From: Hyphomicrobiaceae bacterium
GTDB lineage: Bacteria > Pseudomonadota > Alphaproteobacteria > Rhizobiales > Hyphomicrobiaceae
Length of the DNA: 64,000 bases
Assembly: GCA_030655135.1 (NCBI GenBank)
Contig: JAURWC010000042.1
Location: 192,553 to 256,552, forward strand
Direction of reading: 5' to 3'
Shown: positions 52,804 to 62,750 of the stretch, piece after piece
Layout: each line of letters begins with the position of its first letter
Position numbering within the stretch: the first letter of the stretch is position 1
Notes under the pieces: generated by a model
Database searches by the model: none
The model's input: the letters and a program-made list of their open reading frames with translations, nothing else
What the model was told of the DNA's origin: nothing
Program-made: the position numbers and the translations under genes

Positions 52804-53832
52804 ATGAGCGAGCCGCTGCAGCTGACGGCGTTGATCGAAACAGTAAACAGGAACGGCACGCTAGACGCTGCTGAGATGGAATTCGCGCTTGACCAGATGA
52901 CCGCCGGCGCGCTGCCACCGGCCGACATGGGTGCTTTCCTGCTTCGCCTGCGAGAGCGGGGGGAAACCGTCGAGGAAGTGACGGGTGCTGCCCGCCTGCT
53001 CCGCTCGCGCATGACGACGGTGACCGCTCCGCCCGGCACGATCGATATCGTCGGAACCGGCGGCGACGGTCACCACACCTACAACGTCTCAACCTGCGCC
53101 TCGTTCGTGGCTGCGGGCGCGGGCGCACGGGTCGCCAAGCATGGCAATCGCTCCGTATCGTCGTTGTCGGGGGCCTCAGACGTGCTCGCAGCGCTTGGCG
53201 TGAAGCTGGATGTGCCACCGGCGGTCATTGAACGCGCCATCGCGGAGGCCGGCGTCGGCTTCATGTGGGCACCGATGCATCACCCCACGATGAAGGTCTG
53301 GGCGCCGGTTCGCGCCGAACTCGGCGTGCGGACGCTCTTCAACGTCCTCGGCCCCATCTGCAATCCGGCGAACGTGAAGCGCCAGATCGTCGGCGTCTAT
53401 GATCGCCGCTGGCTGGAGCCGCTGGCCAACGTGCTCGGCAACCTCGGCAGCGAGCACGCCTGGGTCGTGCACGGCCACGACGGCATGGACGAACTGTCCA
53501 CGACCGGCCCGACGGCCGTCGCCGAGTTGCGTAACGGCAACGTCCGCGTGTTCGAGATCACGCCCGAGGACGTCGACCTGCCGCGCGCGACGCTGGCCGA
53601 ACTGAAGGGCGGCGATGCGGCCGTCAATGCGGCTGCCCTGCGCGGCGTGCTCGAAGGCCAGCCGGGGCCCTATCGCGACATCGTGCAGTTGAATGCTGCC
53701 GCAGCACTCGTCGTCGGTGGCCAGGCCAACGACATCCACGACGGCCTGATCCTGGCCGGCGAAGCAATCGCCTCCGGCGAAGCGCTGGCTGCCCTCGAAG
53801 GCCTCATCCGCATTACTAATACGCCCGCGTAA
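52804..53832 (+). CDS. trpD: anthranilate phosphoribosyltransferase
   Basis: Second step of tryptophan synthesis: joins anthranilate and PRPP. The family motifs are IDIVGTGGDGHHTYNVSTCASFVAAGAGARVAKHGNRSVSSLSG (the PRPP loop and the KHGNR signature) near residue 80, and ELGVRTLFNVLGPICNPANVKRQIVGVYD. Its 342 residues are normal. Here it stands without trpG or trpC, as happens in part of the Hyphomicrobiales. The MAPEG gene follows. Confidence 0.93.
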   Translation: MSEPLQLTALIETVNRNGTLDAAEMEFALDQMTAGALPPADMGAFLLRLRERGETVEEVTGAARLLRSRMTTVTAPPGTIDIVGTGGDGHHTYNVSTCASFVAAGAGARVAKHGNRSVSSLSGASDVLAALGVKLDVPPAVIERAIAEAGVGFMWAPMHHPTMKVWAPVRAELGVRTLFNVLGPICNPANVKRQIVGVYDRRWLEPLANVLGNLGSEHAWVVHGHDGMDELSTTGPTAVAELRNGNVRVFEITPEDVDLPRATLAELKGGDAAVNAAALRGVLEGQPGPYRDIVQLNAAAALVVGGQANDIHDGLILAGEAIASGEALAALEGLIRITNTPA

Positions 53833-53901
53833 GAGCAAACGTTCTGGTCAACGCGCCAGCAGCATGATGAACTCTGACCCAGGCCGTCCAGGATCGAACA
53901 T

Positions 53902-54297
53902 ATGCCGATAACCGCGTTCTACGCCTCGCTGCTCGCCGCCCTGTTCATCCTGTTGTCGATCCGCGTCATCGCCCAGCGCCGCGAAGCCCGCGTCGAGATC
54001 GGGCCCGGCGAAAGCAAGGAGCTGCTACGCCGCATGCGCGTGCATGCCAACTTTGCCGAGTATGTTCCCTTCGCGCTCGTGCTGCTGGCCCTGGCGGAAA
54101 GCCTCAAGGTGCCAACTCCGCTGCTGCATTTGGCAGGCCTGCTGCTGCTGGTTGGCCGCGGAGTCCACGCCTACGGGTTGTCGCAAAACCCGCACAACCT
54201 GCGTCTGCGCACCTGGGGCATGATCCTAACGTTTGCAGCGATTGCCGTGGCGGCGCTGTTCTGCTTCGGCTTCGGCGTGTTCAATCTGATCGTCTAG
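53902..54297 (+). CDS. MAPEG family membrane protein
   Basis: Four-span inner-membrane protein of the MAPEG superfamily (glutathione transferase-like). Its 131 residues have the family motif LLRRMRVHANFAEYVPFALVLLALAE, followed by spans at LLHLAGLLLLVGRGVHAYGLS and the C-terminal MILTFAAIAVAALFCFGFGVF. Most bacterial members of this type have no known substrate. Confidence 0.87.
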   Translation: MPITAFYASLLAALFILLSIRVIAQRREARVEIGPGESKELLRRMRVHANFAEYVPFALVLLALAESLKVPTPLLHLAGLLLLVGRGVHAYGLSQNPHNLRLRTWGMILTFAAIAVAALFCFGFGVFNLIV

Positions 54298-54336
54298 CGC
54301 ACTGTCGCCTGTCAAAGATCAAAACTCATGCGCTGA

Positions 54337-54801
54337 TCAGGCCCGCGCCGGCTGAACCGGGCCGTAAACCGTCCGCGCCCGATCTTCAAACGCTTCGCTG
54401 AAGCGGCGAAAGGCCTTGTCGAACAGCGCGCCCATCAGCACGCTCAGCATCACGGAACGGAACTCGTAGTCGATGAAGAAATGCACGTCGCTGCCGGTGG
54501 CCGCTGGCAGAAAGCGCCAGCGGTTTTCCAGCCGCTTGAATGGACCGTCCAGGTATTCCACGAGTATTGCCGGCTCCCCGGGCGCCAGCGTCACGCGCGT
54601 CCGGAAGCTCTCACGGATTGTTTTGTAGCCGACGCTCATCGTGGCGATGATGGTGGTCTTGTCGCCGGCGACCTCGCGGCTTTCAACATGCAGCGCCTCG
54701 CACAGCGGCAGAAACTGGGGATAGGCCTCGACGTCGGCAACGACCTGGTACATCTGCTGAGGGGTGTACGGCACCCGACGTGTGGTCTCGAATTTTGGCA
54801 C
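54337..54801 (-). CDS. COQ10/RatA-like SRPBCC protein
   Basis: Ubiquinone-binding START-fold protein that aids electron transport, also annotated as a RatA-type protein. It has the family start FETTRRVPYTPQQMYQVVADVEAYPQFLPLCEALHVESR and the hallmark WRFLPAATGSDVHFFIDYEFRS. Its 154 residues are normal. It follows lipA by 14 bases on the same strand, as in many Alphaproteobacteria. Confidence 0.88.
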   Translation of the reverse strand: MPKFETTRRVPYTPQQMYQVVADVEAYPQFLPLCEALHVESREVAGDKTTIIATMSVGYKTIRESFRTRVTLAPGEPAILVEYLDGPFKRLENRWRFLPAATGSDVHFFIDYEFRSVMLSVLMGALFDKAFRRFSEAFEDRARTVYGPVQPARA

Positions 54802-54815
54802 GCATGTCCTCGCGG

Positions 54816-55763
54816 CTAGTTGGCGCCGCGGGCGGCTTTTAGGCGTGCGAAGTCCTCGTCGGCATGGTGTGAGGACCGCGTTAGCGGGCTCGATGACACC
54901 AGCAGGAACCCCTTGGCCATGCCGATGCGGCGATAACTATCGAATTCATCTGGCGGCACGAAACGCACGATCGGCGCATGTTTCGGCGTCGGCTGCAGAT
55001 ACTGGCCGATCGTCAGGAAATCGACATCGGCGGCCCGCAGGTCGTCCATCACCTGCAGAACCTCTTCGCGCTTTTCGCCCAAGCCCAGCATGATGCCGGA
55101 TTTGGTGAAGGTGGCGGGCTGAAGTTCCTTGGCGCGCTGCAGGAGGCGCAGCGAATGGAAGTATCGCGCGCCAGGCCGGATCGCGAGATAGAGCGACGGC
55201 ACCGTTTCCAGATTGTGATTGAACACGTCTGGCCGTGCTTCGCTCACGATCTCCAATGCGCCGTCCTTGCGCAGGAAATCGGGCGTCAGGATCTCGACCG
55301 TGGCTTGAGGGGCCTTTCGCCGGATCGCCGTGATGGTTTCGGCAAAGTGGCGCGCGCCGCCATCGGCCAAGTCGTCGCGATCGACCGAGGTGATGACGAT
55401 GTGGCGCAAGCCGAGCTTGGCGACGGCGGCCGCGACCTGGCCAGGCTCGTTCGCGTCGAGCGCCTTCGGTACGCCCGTGCGCACGTTGCAGAAGGCGCAG
55501 GCGCGCGTGCACGTGTCGCCCATGATCATCATGGTGGCATGCCGCTGCGACCAGCATTCGCTGAGATTTGGGCAGCCGGCCTCTTCGCACACCGTGGTCA
55601 GGCCGTGCTGGCGCACGATGTCGCGCGTTTCGGCCACGACGGAACCTGCAGACAGCTTGACGCGCAGCCACTCCGGCCGCGGCAGGCGGGGCGTATCTGG
55701 ACGGGCTGCCTTTTCCGGATGCCGGGAGGCGCCTTTGCTGCGTGTGTCGAGAACGGTGACCAA
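54816..55763 (-). CDS. lipA: lipoyl synthase
   Basis: Radical SAM enzyme that inserts two sulfurs into octanoyl groups on lipoyl domains. The auxiliary cluster Cys set is [12 protein letters not shown] and the radical-SAM set CTRACAFC. The C-terminal motif usually read RSSY is here RSSH ([12 protein letters not shown]); the cluster-ligand Ser is retained. TTG 55763 is the likely start, with GAGG five bases upstream and homology beginning [10 protein letters not shown]. Usual upstream neighbours pdhC and lpd are missing. Targets still include other lipoyl proteins. Confidence 0.93.
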   Translation of the reverse strand: MVTVLDTRSKGASRHPEKAARPDTPRLPRPEWLRVKLSAGSVVAETRDIVRQHGLTTVCEEAGCPNLSECWSQRHATMMIMGDTCTRACAFCNVRTGVPKALDANEPGQVAAAVAKLGLRHIVITSVDRDDLADGGARHFAETITAIRRKAPQATVEILTPDFLRKDGALEIVSEARPDVFNHNLETVPSLYLAIRPGARYFHSLRLLQRAKELQPATFTKSGIMLGLGEKREEVLQVMDDLRAADVDFLTIGQYLQPTPKHAPIVRFVPPDEFDSYRRIGMAKGFLLVSSSPLTRSSHHADEDFARLKAARGAN

Positions 55764-55865
55764 GTCGGCCTCAAGCAAAAAGCGCGGGAGAAGCCTCACG
55801 CGCTTGGAACATGGCCCGTATCTGCAGGCCTATCAAGGGTGAACCCAAGCCGGCGGCCTTCGCCC

Positions 55866-56120
55866 TTAGGCGATAATCCGTGCCACGATGATGACGACAA
55901 TCGCGCCGATGGTGGCCGTCACGATCTGGCTCACCGTTTCGTTGCGAATTCCCAGATTGACGCCCAGCGCGTTCAAAAGGAAACCGCCCACGAACGCGCC
56001 GATGACGCCACTGACGAGCCAGGTGATCAGGCCGCCACCGCCGACGACGATGGAAGCCAGAAAGCCCGCAACGAGCCCGATTAGGCAGAAAATCAGCACC
56101 GATCGCGTCTGTTCGTTCAT
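55866..56120 (-). CDS. GlsB/YeaQ/YmgE-type membrane protein
   Basis: Small three-span membrane protein of the transglycosylase-associated/stress-response family: IFCLIGLVAGFLASIVVGGGGLITWLVSGVIGAFVGGFLLNALG, then VSQIVTATIGAIVVIIVARII. 84 residues from ATG 56120. Its function is not established. It lies where E3 or E2 genes of pyruvate dehydrogenase usually stand. Confidence 0.87.
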   Translation of the reverse strand: MNEQTRSVLIFCLIGLVAGFLASIVVGGGGLITWLVSGVIGAFVGGFLLNALGVNLGIRNETVSQIVTATIGAIVVIIVARIIA

Positions 56121-56156
56121 GAGTGCCCCCACCCCAGGACTTAACGCCGATAGCTG

Positions 56157-56459
56157 TTAGACGTGGCAGCGTGAGCCGAGATACTGGCCCAGCAGGCGAT
56201 TGTAGTCATCGGCATCCTGTTTCTGGCCGGCGGACAGCTTCTTGCCCGCGTTCTGGGCCTCCACAGATGACTGCGCGCCCTTGCGATCCAACTTGTTCAG
56301 CTGCTCTCGAATGGATCCGCAGCTCTCGCCCGGAGGCAACGCGGACGCGCCCGGATCGCCGCCCGGCGCCGATGCGCCCTCGCAGCCGCCGAGTGCAGCG
56401 AACATCGATAGCGCCAGCAATAGCTTTACGCTGTTGAGACCAAACGAAGCTTGTCTCAC
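56157..56459 (-). CDS. small lipoprotein of unknown function
   Basis: A 100-residue protein with a lipobox: LSMFAALGGCEGA, Cys near residue 26, so probably lipid-anchored in the envelope. The mature part is a Gly/Ala/Pro linker followed by a helical region (LNKLDRKGAQSSVEAQNAGKKLSAGQKQDADDYNRLL) and a final Cys. Not recognised. Confidence 0.68.
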   Translation of the reverse strand: MRQASFGLNSVKLLLALSMFAALGGCEGASAPGGDPGASALPPGESCGSIREQLNKLDRKGAQSSVEAQNAGKKLSAGQKQDADDYNRLLGQYLGSRCHV

Positions 56460-56657
56460 TGCGCCCTCCAGCCCTCAGAGAACCAATCGTGTGCTTTGAT
56501 CACACGATCGCTACGACTTCAACCCCGCTGGGCGACGGTGTGGCGATGTTGCCTCACGATGGCCGCTGCGAAATCAATCAGATGCTCGGCAACGCGCCGG
56601 CGGACAAAGGGTTGCAACCCTTCAGTGTCCGAAGCGTCACAGAATTCCAGCGGATGG

Positions 56658-57020
56658 CTATTGTGCCGCGGCAGGTGTGACAGGCTTCACCGGCTGCACC
56701 GACGCTTGAACCGGCTGCGGAGTGCAACGGAGCTGGAATTCGCCGTTGGCCTTATTAAGCTGATCGGCTTTGACGAGGTCCGCATTCGTCATTTTATACT
56801 TTTTATTGGCGGCCTTCTCGATCTTCTCAGCGATGCCATCGCGACGCAGCTCTTCGATGTGGGCGACTAGCGGTGCGCAGGCCGAATCGACCTTGGCTTG
56901 CTGCGGCTGCGCGCTGACCGACGACGTCGCCAGATCCGTATTCAATGAGCCGTCTGCGGCGCAGCCGGCCAATGAACCCGCCAACACGATCGCAGCCGTC
57001 GACCGAACGAACTTATGCAT
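56658..57020 (-). CDS. small lipoprotein of unknown function
   Basis: A 120-residue protein with lipobox LAGSLAGCAAD (Cys near residue 20). The mature part has ACAPLVAHIEELRRDGIAEKIEKAANKKYKMTNADLVKADQLNKANGEFQLRC, with two Cys that could pair, and a Pro/Val/Gln tail. It resembles the lipoprotein at 56157 only in design. Function unknown. Confidence 0.68.
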   Translation of the reverse strand: MHKFVRSTAAIVLAGSLAGCAADGSLNTDLATSSVSAQPQQAKVDSACAPLVAHIEELRRDGIAEKIEKAANKKYKMTNADLVKADQLNKANGEFQLRCTPQPVQASVQPVKPVTPAAAQ

Positions 57021-57169
57021 TTCAGTACCCCCAGGAACGAATCAGTATTGCAACTCGCAATTGGGAGAAGTCTGAGAAAACCGGCACGCCGCAGCAACCC
57101 CTGCGCAGCCAGTGATCACCGATAGCTTGGGCCTTGACAGCAGCGAATCTGTGGACGAGGCGCCCTATG

Positions 57170-58558
57170 TCACACGCGGTCTTGACCAGCTAGCCGAAGC
57201 GCTTTCGCCGCAATATCCTCTGCGGCCGGTAGCACGAGGGCTTCGAGATTGGCGGCATAAGGCACGGGGGTATCCGCCGCGGCCATGCGGACGGGGGCTG
57301 CCTTCAGCGAACTGAACGCTGCGGCCGTTACGCCTGCGCAAACTTCCGCACCGATCGAACAGGCGGGGGGACCATCGTCGAGGGTCAGCAGCCGCCCCGT
57401 CTTGCGCGCCGAAGCCAACACGGCCGGCATGTCGAGTGGCCGTAGCGTGCGCAGATCTATCACTTCCGCGCTGACGCCGGCCGCGCTCAACAACTCGGCG
57501 GCGTCGAGAGCCAAAGCGACACCACTGCCGTACGTAACGATCGTCAGCGCCTCGCCGTCGCGGGCCACGCGGGCCTTGCCGATGGGAACGCTCCAAAGGT
57601 CGTCGTCCGGAGCAAGTCCTGTGGTGTCGTAGAGCGCTTCGGCTTCCAGAATGATCACAGGATCAGGGTCTGCGATAGCGGACCACATGAGCCCCTTCGC
57701 GCACGCCGCAGTCGCCGGGCACACCACTTTCAAACCAGGAACGGCGGCGAACCAGGATGCGAGACTGACGCCGTGCATGGCGCCGGCGCCCGCCCAAAGA
57801 CCATTGCGTCCGCGCAGCACGATCGGCACGCCCTGCTGTCCGCCCGAGCGGTATCGCGTCTTTGCCGCGCTCGACACAATCGGATCGATCGCCTGCAATG
57901 CCAAAGCCCATGCCGTGACTTCGACGACAGGCTTCAGCCCCGCCATCGCTGCGCCGACGGCCAATCCGACGACGGCGTGCGGCGTGATTGGCGTGCCGAC
58001 GACGCGGCGATGACCGAACTCTTCCGCCAATCCCGCGACCACCGCGGAGCACCGGCCAAAGTCGGCGACGCTTTCACCGATCACGAAGACATCAGGGTTC
58101 TGCCGCATCTGTGCCGCCAGGCCCGCCCGCAATGCTTGCGCATAGGTGAGTGGGGTGGCTGGCTCTGCGGCGTCGTTCGACGCGGGCTCAGTCGATGTCC
58201 TGCGTTCGGGGTCCGAGGACTGGCGTGAGTTGGCAGCCGTATCCGCCGCCGTTGCATCTTCCGGGGCGGCGGTGTCAGACAATCGCGCGAGCAGTGTGCC
58301 GGCTTCGAGCAGATCGGCGCCCGCCGGCACCACGAGTTCCTGCACGACACCGCCCACGCCTGCCTCGATTTCCATCGTGACATTGCCCGCGGCGATCTCG
58401 GCAAGCACATCGCCCTCGCCGACGGCCTGGCCCTCGGTGACAAACCAACGGGCGACCGCGGCCTGCTCCACGGTCTTGGAGATGCGTGGCATCACGACGT
58501 CGCCGCTGTGACCAGCGTCGGATGCTTCGGCAGTATTATGTTGAGCTGTCGAGGTCAC
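57170..58558 (-). CDS. pyruvate dehydrogenase E1 beta-like protein with a degenerate lipoyl domain
   Basis: By fold, the E1 beta subunit of a 2-oxoacid dehydrogenase (462 residues). An N-terminal lipoyl-like domain (about residues 20-93) has the sequence LAEIAAGNVTMEIEAG: the usual DKATME lipoyl-lysine motif is replaced and residue 59 is Asn, so it cannot be lipoylated there. The transketolase-like part (from about residue 138) retains the Glu of GES and a His in AGAMHGVSLASW, but has lost the usual FMTFNFAMQAIDQ (here VTAWALALQAIDP) and has TPITPH for TPITEH. Overlaps the E1 alpha gene by four bases. Activity as pyruvate dehydrogenase is doubtful. Confidence 0.78.
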   Translation of the reverse strand: MTSTAQHNTAEASDAGHSGDVVMPRISKTVEQAAVARWFVTEGQAVGEGDVLAEIAAGNVTMEIEAGVGGVVQELVVPAGADLLEAGTLLARLSDTAAPEDATAADTAANSRQSSDPERRTSTEPASNDAAEPATPLTYAQALRAGLAAQMRQNPDVFVIGESVADFGRCSAVVAGLAEEFGHRRVVGTPITPHAVVGLAVGAAMAGLKPVVEVTAWALALQAIDPIVSSAAKTRYRSGGQQGVPIVLRGRNGLWAGAGAMHGVSLASWFAAVPGLKVVCPATAACAKGLMWSAIADPDPVIILEAEALYDTTGLAPDDDLWSVPIGKARVARDGEALTIVTYGSGVALALDAAELLSAAGVSAEVIDLRTLRPLDMPAVLASARKTGRLLTLDDGPPACSIGAEVCAGVTAAAFSSLKAAPVRMAAADTPVPYAANLEALVLPAAEDIAAKALRLAGQDRV

Positions 58559-59550
58559 GAAGCTGCTGCCACTACATCACGTTTTAGATCGGCCGCCACG
58601 GGCGCGGCCGCCGACTGGGCGTATGCTACCGCCTCGCGCACGATGGCGCGGACCTCGCGATCGATGGTCTTGATGTCGTCATCGCTCGTCCAGCCCTCCG
58701 AGATGAGGCGCTGCTTCAGATTGGCAACGGGATCGATCTCGTCGAGGCTGCGCTGGCGGCCGCCCGTGTTGCCGGCATCCGGCGTGGCATGCCCGCGATA
58801 GGGATACGTCAGCATCTCCAGAACCACCGGCCCGCCGCCCCCGCGCGCCATCGCCATTGCCATCCGGCCCCCACCGCGCACCGCGCCGATATCGACCCCG
58901 TCAACCTGCCATCCGGTGATGCCGAGGGCCGTGCCGCGATTGGCCAGCGTCGTCTCGGCATGCCCGGTCTCACCGGTATCGTTGTCGATGACGTAGACGA
59001 CCGGAAGCTGCCAACGCTGCGCCAAGTTGAGGGCCTCGTAAAACTGGCCCTGGTCGGCCGCGCCCTGGCCAACCGTGCACACGGTCACGGCGCCATTTGC
59101 GCGATAACGATTGGCGAATGCCAGGCCAGCCGCCAGCGATACCGGCGCGCCGACGATGCCGTGACCGCCGTAGAAATTAAGCTCCGGCGCCATCAGATGC
59201 AGCGACCCGCCCTTGCCGCCATTGAGGCCGCCGGCGCGGCCGAGAAGTTCTGCCATGACCAGTTTGGGATCGCAGCCCTGCGCCAGCGCATGCCCGTGGC
59301 AGCGATGCGAGGTGATGACCTGATCACTCTCAGTGGCCGCCATCGCCAATCCAGCGATCACGGCTTCCCGGCCGATCGAAAGGTGGCAGAAGCCGTTGAT
59401 CTGTCCCATCGCGTAGAGCTGTCCGGCGCGCTCTTCAAAGCGGCGTATCAGCAGCATCCGGCGATAGGCATCGACTGCCTCTTGCCGTGAAACAGCGGCG
59501 CCTTCGGCCGGCCGGGATATCGAAGAATTCGCTAGCAAAACAATCACCAA
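58555..59550 (-). CDS. pyruvate dehydrogenase E1 alpha-like protein with degenerate ThDP motif
   Basis: E1 alpha homologue of 331 residues. The thiamine-diphosphate motif starts VGQGAADQGQ (residues 160-169) instead of GDGAANQGQ, so the Mg-ligand Asp is Gln162. The matching ENN...YAMGTS segment reads DNDTGETG (about 189-196), lacking the second Asn and the Tyr, and is a few residues shorter. Other family signatures remain (LLIRRFEERAGQLYAMG, FYGGHGIVGAPVSLAAGLAFANRYR, YPYRGHATPD). The start is uncertain: TTG 59550 and GTG 59547 both lack a clear ribosome site. It lies in the normal place after divIC, coupled to the E1 beta-like gene. Confidence 0.78.
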   Translation of the reverse strand: MVIVLLANSSISRPAEGAAVSRQEAVDAYRRMLLIRRFEERAGQLYAMGQINGFCHLSIGREAVIAGLAMAATESDQVITSHRCHGHALAQGCDPKLVMAELLGRAGGLNGGKGGSLHLMAPELNFYGGHGIVGAPVSLAAGLAFANRYRANGAVTVCTVGQGAADQGQFYEALNLAQRWQLPVVYVIDNDTGETGHAETTLANRGTALGITGWQVDGVDIGAVRGGGRMAMAMARGGGGPVVLEMLTYPYRGHATPDAGNTGGRQRSLDEIDPVANLKQRLISEGWTSDDDIKTIDREVRAIVREAVAYAQSAAAPVAADLKRDVVAAAS

Positions 59551-59675
59551 GCGGATCGGCGCATGGGGCCGTCCAGATGGCTGAGCCTACACGCGAGCAG
59601 CGCCCATTCGCTAGAGGGAAGGCGCACTTAGACGTTGGGGAATGACTGTGCAGCGCAACATTTCTGTTGCTTGTG

Positions 59676-59999
59676 TCAGAGCTGCGCCCGAAGGACGACG
59701 ATGTCGTCAGCCTTGACGAAGCCGAGCACATCGCGTGCAACCTCTTCGACGAGATCGGGATGCGGCTTGGCCGGGGAAAGCAAGGCTACGTCGCGTTCGA
59801 GTTTGCCGCGAACGGCCTCGAGACTGCGCGATTCGAACGCCAACAGACTGGAGCGCTCGATGAGCCGCGTACGCGCCTCAAGGCCATGCCGGCCGTGCAC
59901 CGCGTGGTGACCGAAGTAGGCCATAAGGCCCAGGCAGAAAAGCACTACCGCAGCCTGCCGAAGCTTCGACCGCCTATCGTTGTTTGGCTGACGCAACAC
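59676..59999 (-). CDS. divIC: septum formation initiator (FtsB/DivIC) protein
   Basis: Small bitopic cell-division protein, 107 residues. A short basic N-terminus is followed by one TM span (AAVVLFCLGLMAYFGHHAVHG), then a coiled coil (LEARTRLIERSSLLAFESRSLEAVRGKLERDVALL) and a C-terminal part ending ARDVLGFVKADDIVVLR. This matches FtsB/DivIC of Alphaproteobacteria, always placed between eno and pdhA. It links to the divisome through FtsL/FtsQ. Confidence 0.88.
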   Translation of the reverse strand: MLRQPNNDRRSKLRQAAVVLFCLGLMAYFGHHAVHGRHGLEARTRLIERSSLLAFESRSLEAVRGKLERDVALLSPAKPHPDLVEEVARDVLGFVKADDIVVLRAQL

Positions 60000-60147
60000 G
60001 ACGCTTACTCACACTACCGATACAAACGCACTGTCGTGACCTTACCGCGCTAACGTTAAAGCGCGGTAAAATCACAAGCAGGTTCTGATGGTTGAGAAAG
60101 CGAGCTGTGACGGGGTCACACAGCCCGCCGTTACGGTGTTGTTCTCG

Positions 60148-61461
<1,314 letters not shown>

Positions 61462-61640
61462 TCATTCGTCTGCATGCGGGCTCGGCGGCTTTCTACCGTC
61501 TAAGCGGCGCGTATGGCTAGGCCCAAAGCCCGGATTGGCCGCTAGAATGCGTCACATTTCACGATCCTAAGGTCGCAGGCGGCCTTTTGGCGGCCAGCCC
61601 GGTACAAATCGCCTCTCAATTGGATAGGAATGAGCTACCC

Positions 61641-62000
61641 ATGAGCACAAAGCAAACCCACTCCGGCAGCTGCCATTGCGGTGCCGTGTCCTACGCCGTC
61701 GACGCCGCGCTCGACACGGTGATTTCCTGCAACTGCTCCATGTGCCAGAAGAAGGGAACGCTGCTGATGTTCGTGCAGGTGGCGGACTTCACGCTGAAAT
61801 CTGGCGAGGACAAGCTGACGGACTACCAGTTCAACAAGCACGCCATTCACCACCTGTTCTGCTCCACGTGCGGTGTCACCTCGTTTGCGCGCGGCAAAGA
61901 CCCAAAGGGCAACGAGATGGTCGCGGTCAACGCCCGCTGCCTTGCTGGCGTGGACCTCGACAAGCTGACAATTATGAATTTCGATGGCCGGAGCAAATAG
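61641..62000 (+). CDS. GFA/CENP-V-type zinc protein
   Basis: A 119-residue protein of the glutathione-dependent formaldehyde-activating (GFA) superfamily. Zinc-binding Cys are in [22 protein letters not shown] and [14 protein letters not shown]. Many members of this fold are not true formaldehyde-activating enzymes, so the formaldehyde role is only possible. ATG 61641 starts the fold. Its end overlaps queC by 17 bases if queC begins at 61984. Confidence 0.85.
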   Translation: MSTKQTHSGSCHCGAVSYAVDAALDTVISCNCSMCQKKGTLLMFVQVADFTLKSGEDKLTDYQFNKHAIHHLFCSTCGVTSFARGKDPKGNEMVAVNARCLAGVDLDKLTIMNFDGRSK

Positions 62001-62724
62001 CCCCATGCTGCAAGACGCAGGCGCCCTGGTTCTGTTTTCCGGTGGCCAGGACTCAACCGTCTGCCTCGCTTGGGCCCTCCAGCGCTACGCTCGCGTCGAA
62101 ACCATCGGCTTCGATTATGGCCAGCGGCATCGCGTCGAACTCGATCAACGCGAGGTGATCCTGAAAGCGTTGCGGCATTTCCCGCAGATCGGCCCTCGCC
62201 TGGGCGTGGATCACGTGCTGCAACTGCCGGAGCTTGGACGCCTGTCGGAAACGTCGCTCACGCGTGACGTCGCCATTGCCATGTCGGATGCCGGCCTGCC
62301 GACGACGTTCGTACCCGGCCGCAACCTGATTTTCCTGACGTACGCCGCCGCGCTGGCCTATCGCCGCGATATCCGCGCCCTTGTCGGCGGCATGTGCGAG
62401 ACCGATTTCTCCGGCTACCCCGACTGCCGCAACGCGACGATCCAGTCTCTGAGCCAGTCGATCTCGCTCGGCATGGACAGCGCGTTCGAAATCCACACCC
62501 CGCTGATGCGCATCGACAAGGCCGCCACCTGGGCTCTCGCGCATGACATCGGCGGCGACCCGTTGGTCAACCTCATCGTTGAAGACACGCACACCTGCTA
62601 CCTCGGCGATCGCCAGCATCGCCACGATTGGGGCTACGGCTGTGGCACCTGCCCCGCCTGCGAGCTGCGCGCCAACGGCTGGCGCACGTGGCGAAGCACG
62701 ATAGAACAGAGCCAACCGGCTTGA
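61984..62724 (+). CDS. queC: 7-cyano-7-deazaguanine synthase
   Basis: ATP-dependent enzyme making preQ0 for queuosine tRNA modification. The PP-loop is [17 protein letters not shown], with [33 protein letters not shown] and [16 protein letters not shown] follow. The zinc site has Cys in DTHTCYLG and [12 protein letters not shown]. Its 246 residues are normal. ATG 61984 overlaps the upstream gene; ATG 62005 is a close alternative with GGAG upstream. Confidence 0.93.
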   Translation: MAGANSPMLQDAGALVLFSGGQDSTVCLAWALQRYARVETIGFDYGQRHRVELDQREVILKALRHFPQIGPRLGVDHVLQLPELGRLSETSLTRDVAIAMSDAGLPTTFVPGRNLIFLTYAAALAYRRDIRALVGGMCETDFSGYPDCRNATIQSLSQSISLGMDSAFEIHTPLMRIDKAATWALAHDIGGDPLVNLIVEDTHTCYLGDRQHRHDWGYGCGTCPACELRANGWRTWRSTIEQSQPA

Positions 62725-62750
62725 CGCGCGCAGCCAAGGACACCACGGCG

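Noticed and set aside
54816-55763. Defective lipoyl synthase because RSSY reads RSSH
   Set aside because: The Ser that ligates the cluster and all six cluster Cys are intact. A Tyr to His change is unlikely to abolish function.
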